Source: Trichormus sp. M33_DOE_039 (GTDB taxonomy: Bacteria > Cyanobacteriota > Cyanobacteriia > Cyanobacteriales > Nostocaceae). From it: a DNA stretch of 64,000 nucleotides. Under the pieces are notes generated by a model. That model had not been told where the DNA came from. It made no database searches and was given only the letters and a program-made list of their open reading frames with translations. The translations under genes and the position numbers were made by a program. Where the stretch lies: NCBI GenBank assembly GCA_015296085.1, contig DVDT01000040.1:109799-173798 (forward strand). Reading direction: 5' to 3'. Every line of letters starts with the position of its first letter. Position 1 is the stretch's first letter. Positions 59,637 to 64,000 of this stretch are shown here, one piece after another.

Positions 59637-60590
59637 ATGTCCAGCCTGAGTTCTGATATGGTACGCGTTTATTTGCAAGAGATTGGTCAGTTCCCTTTAT
59701 TGACATCTGAGCAAGAAATAACTTATGGCAGGCAAGTACAGCAAATGATTGCTGTTGAGGAGCATAAACAACAGCTTAGTCAACAATTACAACGCCAACC
59801 AACGCCAGCAGAATTAGCGAATTTTGTAAATAAAAGCGAAACGGAGGTAAATCAAATACTTCAGCTTGGTCAACGAGCTAAACAAAAGATGATCACAGCA
59901 AATTTGCGTTTGGTAGTTTCGGTTGCCAAAAAATACCAGCGTCGCAACCTGGAGTTCTTGGATTTGGTTCAAGAAGGGGCAATCGGTTTACAAAGGGGAA
60001 TAGAAAAGTTTGACCCCAACCGAGGCTATAAGTTATCAACCTACGCATACTGGTGGATTAGTCAGGCTATTACTAGAGCGATCGCAGAAAAATCCCGCAC
60101 GGTAAGGTTGCCAATTCACGTTAACGAAAAGCTTAATCAAATTAAGAAGGCACAGCGGGAATTATTTCAAACACTAGGTCGCCGTGCCACTCTTACAGAA
60201 ATTGCTCAGAAATTAGACTTAGAGCCAAGCCAGATTCGAGAATATCTTAGTGCTGCTAGTGGCACAGTTTCTTTAGATATGAAAGTTGGGGACAACCAAG
60301 ATACAGAACTGAGTGAACTCTTAAGCGATGATAGCGTATCACCGAACGAACAGATTACTCAAGAACTGCTACGTCAAGACTTAAGTGATTTGTTGTCATC
60401 GCTCAAACCAGTGCAGCGTGAAGTGTTAATTTTGCGCTTTGGACTTTTGGATAATCAAGAACGAAGTTTGGCTCAGATTGGAGAGAAGCTTAATGTCAGT
60501 CGAGAGCGAGTGCGTCAAATCCAACAGCAAGCCTTGACAGCTCTGCGTCGTCAACAACCAGAAATTGGGCAGTATTTAACTTCTTCATAA
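59637..60590 (+). CDS. Group 2 RNA polymerase sigma-70 factor
   Basis: A 317-residue sigma factor. It starts with the cyanobacterial SSDMVRVYLQEIGQFPLLTS region 1.2, then has region 2 (NLRLVVSVAKKYQRR, FLDLVQEGAIGLQRGIEKFD, YKLSTYAYWWISQAITRAIA), region 3 (GRRATLTEIAQKL) and region 4 (REVLILRFGL, SRERVRQIQQQALTALR). It lacks the long N-terminal region 1.1 of the principal sigma factor, so it is one of the SigB-E type alternative factors. Which one it is cannot be decided by eye. It may be responsive to stress or nitrogen status. Confidence 0.94.
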   Translation: MSSLSSDMVRVYLQEIGQFPLLTSEQEITYGRQVQQMIAVEEHKQQLSQQLQRQPTPAELANFVNKSETEVNQILQLGQRAKQKMITANLRLVVSVAKKYQRRNLEFLDLVQEGAIGLQRGIEKFDPNRGYKLSTYAYWWISQAITRAIAEKSRTVRLPIHVNEKLNQIKKAQRELFQTLGRRATLTEIAQKLDLEPSQIREYLSAASGTVSLDMKVGDNQDTELSELLSDDSVSPNEQITQELLRQDLSDLLSSLKPVQREVLILRFGLLDNQERSLAQIGEKLNVSRERVRQIQQQALTALRRQQPEIGQYLTSS

Positions 60591-60937
60591 ATGGTGAAAG
60601 CTCACCCCTAAAGGGGTGACGGCTATGAATGCACTAAATGCAGTATTGCAAGCGTTAGTAACATCTGCTCTCTTTGGTAAGAGTCATCATATACACAAAT
60701 CATTAGATCCTTTGCCAGTACAGAAAAATATAGCAATGTTTTATTAGAACTGGATTTGATTGCTGAGGTAGTCGAAGAAAACTCACAAGGCAAATTTGAT
60801 AATCTCGATAAGTTATTTGACCCAGTCAATCATGAATATTTCGCAGCCAGTCTGACCAAACCGCGATCGCTATTGGTGGTCATATTTCCTTAAAATTGTG
60901 AGTGGAATCGCAAGAATAGCTTCAAACAGTAAATCTC
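60591..60937. other. Intergenic region with possible coding remnant
   Basis: 347 bases. A forward frame from about 60672 to TAA near 60892, without a start codon, reads IIRSFASTEKYSNVLLELDL, then IAEVVEENSQGKFDNLDKLF. Its composition is protein-like and it contains one HIP1 site, so it may be the remnant of a lost gene. I do not recognise it. Confidence 0.35.
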
Positions 60938-62281
60938 ATGTTTAGTCAATTACCGAATTGCATTACCAGCCCTTCGTGGTGGCAATTGATCAAATGGATT
61001 GCCGATCCGATTGGATTTCAACAAGAATATAGTCAAAAGTATGGAGATATTTTTTCCATGCGTTTGAGTGGAATTGGTTCTTATGTAATTCTTGGACATC
61101 CCCAAGCCATTCAAGAAATCTTTACCCAAGATGCTAAATTTGATGTCGGTCGAGGTAATAAACTAGCAGAACCTCTCATTGGGCAGAATTCTTTAATGTT
61201 AATAGATGGCACTCGGCATCGGCGAGAACGAAAACTATTAATGCCCCCCTTTCATGGAGAAAAACTACAAGATTATGCAGAGCAAATCTGCTTAATTACC
61301 AAAAAAATCACCAGTCAATGGCAAATTGGTCAACCTTTTGTGGTTCGATCTGCCATGCAAAAAGTGAGTTTAGAAGTAATTTTACAAATTGTCTTTGGTT
61401 TGAGCGAAGGAGAACGCTATCAACAACTTAAACCTCTACTCACAGATTGGTTGGATATGACTGATTCTCCCTTGCGCTCCAGTATGCTATTTCTGACGTT
61501 TTTACAACAGGATTGGGGAACATGGACTCCTTGGGGAAGAATGAAACGCAGACAACGCTATATTTATGAACTACTTCAAGCAGAAATTGAAGAGAAAAGA
61601 ACAAAGAACAACCACAAGCAAGGTGATGTTCTGAGTTTAATGATGGCAGCACGTGATGAACAGGGACAAGCAATGACCGATGATGAATTAAAGGATGAAT
61701 TGCTGACCATTTTATTTGCTGGACATGAAACTACTGCAACAACACTGGCGTGGGCTTTCTATCAAATTCACCAAAATCCAGATTCGCTCTTAAAATTACG
61801 ACACGAAATCGACAGTTTGGGAGCAAATCCTCAGCCGATGGAAATTGCTCAACTTCCGTATTTAACCGCAGTCTGCCAAGAAACCCTACGGATGTATCCA
61901 GTCTTACCCGCAATTTTCCCACGCATTACCAAATCATCCATGAATATTGGAGGATATCAGTTTCCTCCTGACACAGCCTTACTGCCGAGTATCTACCTCT
62001 TACATTACCGGGAAGATTTGTATCCCAATCCTCGCCAATTTCATCCCCAACGGTTTCTGGAGCGACAGTATTCCCCTTGGGAGTACATACCGTTTGGTGG
62101 TGGAAGTCGGCGGTGTTTAGGATACGCCCTGGCTTTATTAGAAATGAAGTTAGTTCTGGCGACCGTTTTATCTAATTATCAACTTGCTTTAGTAGACAAT
62201 AAACCTCTTCAAATGCAAAGACGGGGATTTACCCTTGCTCCTAATGGTGGAGTCCGAATGGTGATGATCGGAAAACAGTAA
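60938..62281 (+). CDS. Cytochrome P450, CYP110-like
   Basis: A 447-residue P450 without membrane anchor. The oxygen-activation helix I motif is [15 protein letters not shown] (near 261), the ExxR motif is QETLRMYPV, and the haem-binding loop is [20 protein letters not shown] with the thiolate Cys near 393. The similarity pattern is that of the CYP110 family, which is widespread in Anabaena and Nostoc and oxidises fatty acids, alkanes or terpenes. No redox partner or terpene synthase is adjacent, so the substrate is open. It starts 347 bases after the sigma factor gene. Confidence 0.93.
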   Translation: MFSQLPNCITSPSWWQLIKWIADPIGFQQEYSQKYGDIFSMRLSGIGSYVILGHPQAIQEIFTQDAKFDVGRGNKLAEPLIGQNSLMLIDGTRHRRERKLLMPPFHGEKLQDYAEQICLITKKITSQWQIGQPFVVRSAMQKVSLEVILQIVFGLSEGERYQQLKPLLTDWLDMTDSPLRSSMLFLTFLQQDWGTWTPWGRMKRRQRYIYELLQAEIEEKRTKNNHKQGDVLSLMMAARDEQGQAMTDDELKDELLTILFAGHETTATTLAWAFYQIHQNPDSLLKLRHEIDSLGANPQPMEIAQLPYLTAVCQETLRMYPVLPAIFPRITKSSMNIGGYQFPPDTALLPSIYLLHYREDLYPNPRQFHPQRFLERQYSPWEYIPFGGGSRRCLGYALALLEMKLVLATVLSNYQLALVDNKPLQMQRRGFTLAPNGGVRMVMIGKQ

Positions 62282-62816
62282 TACCAACCTACAACACATA
62301 AATATTACAAGTCATGCTAGAAATCTCAATGCAAATCTTTAAAATATCTCGGTGTGAACAATGATTATGCAGATATGATTGTCTCCGTTGGCTATACTAG
62401 TTTGATCATCCAGCAGGTTGTTCCATAAGTCCAGAACAGACTGGTACTGCATCAGCCCTCCGATTTTACTGAGGCCTCATTCATCTGTCATCTCTCGATT
62501 CAGCAATACCAAGTTTTCTACTATTTAATAACATTTTTAGATATATATCTGCTTTTTTATACTTGCATCTAGTTAGTTTCCGCGGTACACAGCGAATAGC
62601 ATAATAATCGCCAGTTATTTATTTCAGTCTTGACTGTTTATTTTTGCTCTGTTGGTAAAATATTTTGCAGGTATGAAAATACTAAGTTTGATGAGAAACT
62701 GCTGAATCCCTTGTGTTTCTGAAGTTTAGAGGGGAGTTTTCTTCCCCTCTGGCTTCTCTCCAATTAGCGCAAGCTTAGTATCCGCCAATAATCTCCCGTA
62801 TGAATTCAGGAGAGAA
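62282..62816. other. Intergenic region, no gene recognised
   Basis: 535 bases between the P450 gene and the end of the convergent lipase/RTX gene. Short frames only. A GAGGGGAG...CTCCCCTC-type inverted pair (near 62731-62752, GAGGGGAGTTTTCTTCCCCTC) may be a terminator. Confidence 0.45.
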
Positions 62817-63887
62817 TCAAACAGTTACAAAATAACTAGCACTGAGGCTGAGGTTGGTTGAGCCTTGAATGATCGCAATTAGTTCGGAAACACTTTCATT
62901 CAGAAATAAGGCTGTACCTGTACCTGAACTAATTTGTACTGATCCTAAACTATAGCTAGACGTAGAACCAGACAATTGGATTGTGTCTTCCAAAGCATTG
63001 AAATCAACTATCAAGGCATAGTCACCCAGACCAGAAGTAGTGTTATTACCATCGTTGTAGAAAACACTGCCGATAGTACCTACGACAAAGCGATCGCTAC
63101 CAGCACCACCAGTCAGGCGGTCAAATTCAGCAAAACCTCTGCCTACTGATTCATCCGCACCTGTTAGCACATCGTTACCTTCATCTCCAAACAGGCGATC
63201 GCTACCAGTACCGCCAAAGACAGAATCATTACCACGTCCACCATTCAGGAGATCGTTACCGCTACCGCCAAGCAATAAGTCGTTGCCGTCGCCACCTGTA
63301 ATATAGTCATTTCCTGCATTGCCACGGATGGTATCGTTAGCTGCACCACCTGCGAGGGTGTCGTTGCTAGCAGTACCGGAAAGATTAAGAGCAACAATTA
63401 GCTTATTGTTTCTAGTGCTAGCATAGTTCTCGCCTAGAAATCCAGCATTAAGTACTGTGTTTAAGTTTACAAGAGTGCCGTTCGACTGTGTAAAACTATG
63501 GCCTTGAAGTAACTGTGTATAGAGGGTGTGAGCATAACTATGATTGCCTACAAAAGATACTTGTCCAGGTTGGAAAAGGTCATTCCAGTTGAGATAGATA
63601 TCTAAGCTAGCCAGTCGTGCATCATAACCCAGAGTTCCACTCGTATGTAAAGCTGTCACACGAGCAGCATCTGTGGGATCTAAGCGATCGCTGGCTGCTT
63701 CGCCTTCAAACTCAGGGCCCGCTGGATCTAATCCCACTATTTGGCTAATAGAACGTCCCGTAGAAGCTCGATAAGCAGAGCCAGCAAATCCAGCCACGTG
63801 CGCGCCCAAACTATGCCCAATCAAATTGGTGTAAGTAGGATCTAAGCCATTATTAATTAACCCTGTTGTGTCACTATCGCGGTAGTA
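62817..63887 (-). pseudogene. Lipase/RTX calcium-binding repeat protein, 5' end lost to an IS insertion
   Basis: The remaining part has the alpha/beta-hydrolase nucleophile motif NLIGHSLGAHVAGFAG, the catalytic Asp region IVGLDPAGPEFEG, then five or more RTX-type calcium-binding nonapeptides (GGDGNDLLLGGSGNDLLNGG) and a C-terminal domain ending SASYFVTV. It is the pancreatic-lipase-like class of secreted, type I-exported enzymes. The protein-like reading continues upstream of the first internal ATG (63824) to about 63887 (YYRDSDTTGLINNGLDP). There the sequence changes to the end of a transposon, so the signal for the first part of the lipase fold is missing. The exact junction is uncertain by some bases. 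Confidence 0.8.
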
Positions 63888-64000
63888 TAAGGATGTACAA
63901 AGCCCAAAACGAAGACACAGAGCATGGTAGAGCCTCGTCCACCCAAAAAAACCGTCAAATTTGTGGATGAATATTGTCTTTGGTATAAAAAACTGTTTTC
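63888..64000 (+). mobile_element. IS701-like insertion sequence, left end (partial)
   Basis: From about 63888 the lipase coding sequence is replaced by GGATGTACAAAGCCC..., followed by a transposase start at 63924. The element continues past the right edge. The exact terminal inverted repeat cannot be defined without the other end. Confidence 0.7.
63924..64000 (+). CDS. IS701-like transposase, N-terminal fragment at window edge
   Basis: ATG 63924 opens MVEPRPPKKTVKFVDEYC, then LWYKKLF, to the window edge. This is the N-terminus I associate with IS701-family DDE transposases common in Nostoc. Only 25 residues are visible, so the family call rests on the N-terminal pattern. The rest of the gene lies to the right. 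Confidence 0.72.
   Translation, partial: MVEPRPPKKTVKFVDEYCLWYKKLF

Noticed and set aside
1..64000. tRNA, rRNA and tmRNA genes
   Set aside because: I found no T-loop GTTCGAATC-type pairings with matching acceptor stems and no rRNA-like sequence; a covariance scan would be decisive.

Overview
The window looks like chromosomal DNA of a filamentous, heterocyst-forming cyanobacterium of the Nostoc/Anabaena/Trichormus group. The signs are: the HIP1 octamer GCGATCGC is common in most genes; heptad short tandem repeats of the CCCCAAT / CCCCAGT type sit between genes; there is a HetP-family heterocyst protein, a ChlH-type chelatase and PEP-CTERM proteins; and all bidirectional-hydrogenase genes are contiguous. 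The order hoxE-hoxF-hoxU-orf-hoxY-orf-hoxH is the one I recall for Anabaena variabilis, not the split arrangement of PCC 7120. I see no rRNA, tRNA or CRISPR array.

Layout. 1-12 kb (minus): three signalling genes: a giant multi-PAS hybrid kinase cut by the left edge, a CheY-like regulator, and a 1650-residue kinase carrying its own OmpR-type DNA-binding domain. 12.5-19.8 kb (plus): a UspA protein followed by the hox genes, with a DUF3122-like membrane protein and a CBS-CP12 fusion inserted among them. 19.8-22 kb: two divergent PEP-CTERM proteins around an AT-rich spacer. 22.6-25.3 kb (minus): a zinc-starvation type unit with a Zur-like box, a COG0523 metallochaperone GTPase, folE and a decayed hisI. 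25-35 kb: mostly housekeeping or poorly known genes (RecB-like nuclease, class-V aminotransferase, glycosyltransferase-like protein, YjbQ, Nif3, small cyanobacterial proteins, metallo-beta-lactamase hydrolase), including a small gene with a perfect CRP-type site.

35-39 kb: an accessory patch with a 40-residue membrane peptide, gene remnants, a perfect inverted repeat, a ParA/ribbon-helix-helix pair, a GerMN-like lipoprotein and a tyrosine recombinase. 39-46 kb: a six-PAS histidine kinase, then rsmA-ispE-DUF3082-like and an AraC-type response regulator. 46-49.7 kb: a 1.9-kb AT-rich spacer, a HetP-family gene and a TrpC paralogue with two changed active-site positions. 49.8-57 kb: FecR-domain protein, SLH/OprB iron-type porin, and a ChlH/BchH paralogue behind a hairpin-rich leader. 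57-62.3 kb: a short-chain dehydrogenase, a MOSC/alkyltransferase-like fusion divergent from a Nudix hydrolase, a group 2 sigma factor and a CYP110-like P450. 62.8-64 kb: a lipase/RTX gene broken at its 5' end by an IS701-like element that runs off the right edge.

Functional themes are redox control (Hox diaphorase plus hydrogenase with a CP12-type regulator in the operon), metal homeostasis (Zur-type unit, FecR/porin), tetrapyrrole metabolism, and heavy two-component signalling. Repeats have invaded coding DNA and translation-start regions in several places. The most unusual items are the MOSC-ATL fusion with its Nudix neighbour, the CBS-CP12 gene in the hox operon, the repeat module that supplies the start region of two unrelated genes, the ParA/RHH patch with its inverted repeat, and the divergent TrpC next to HetP.
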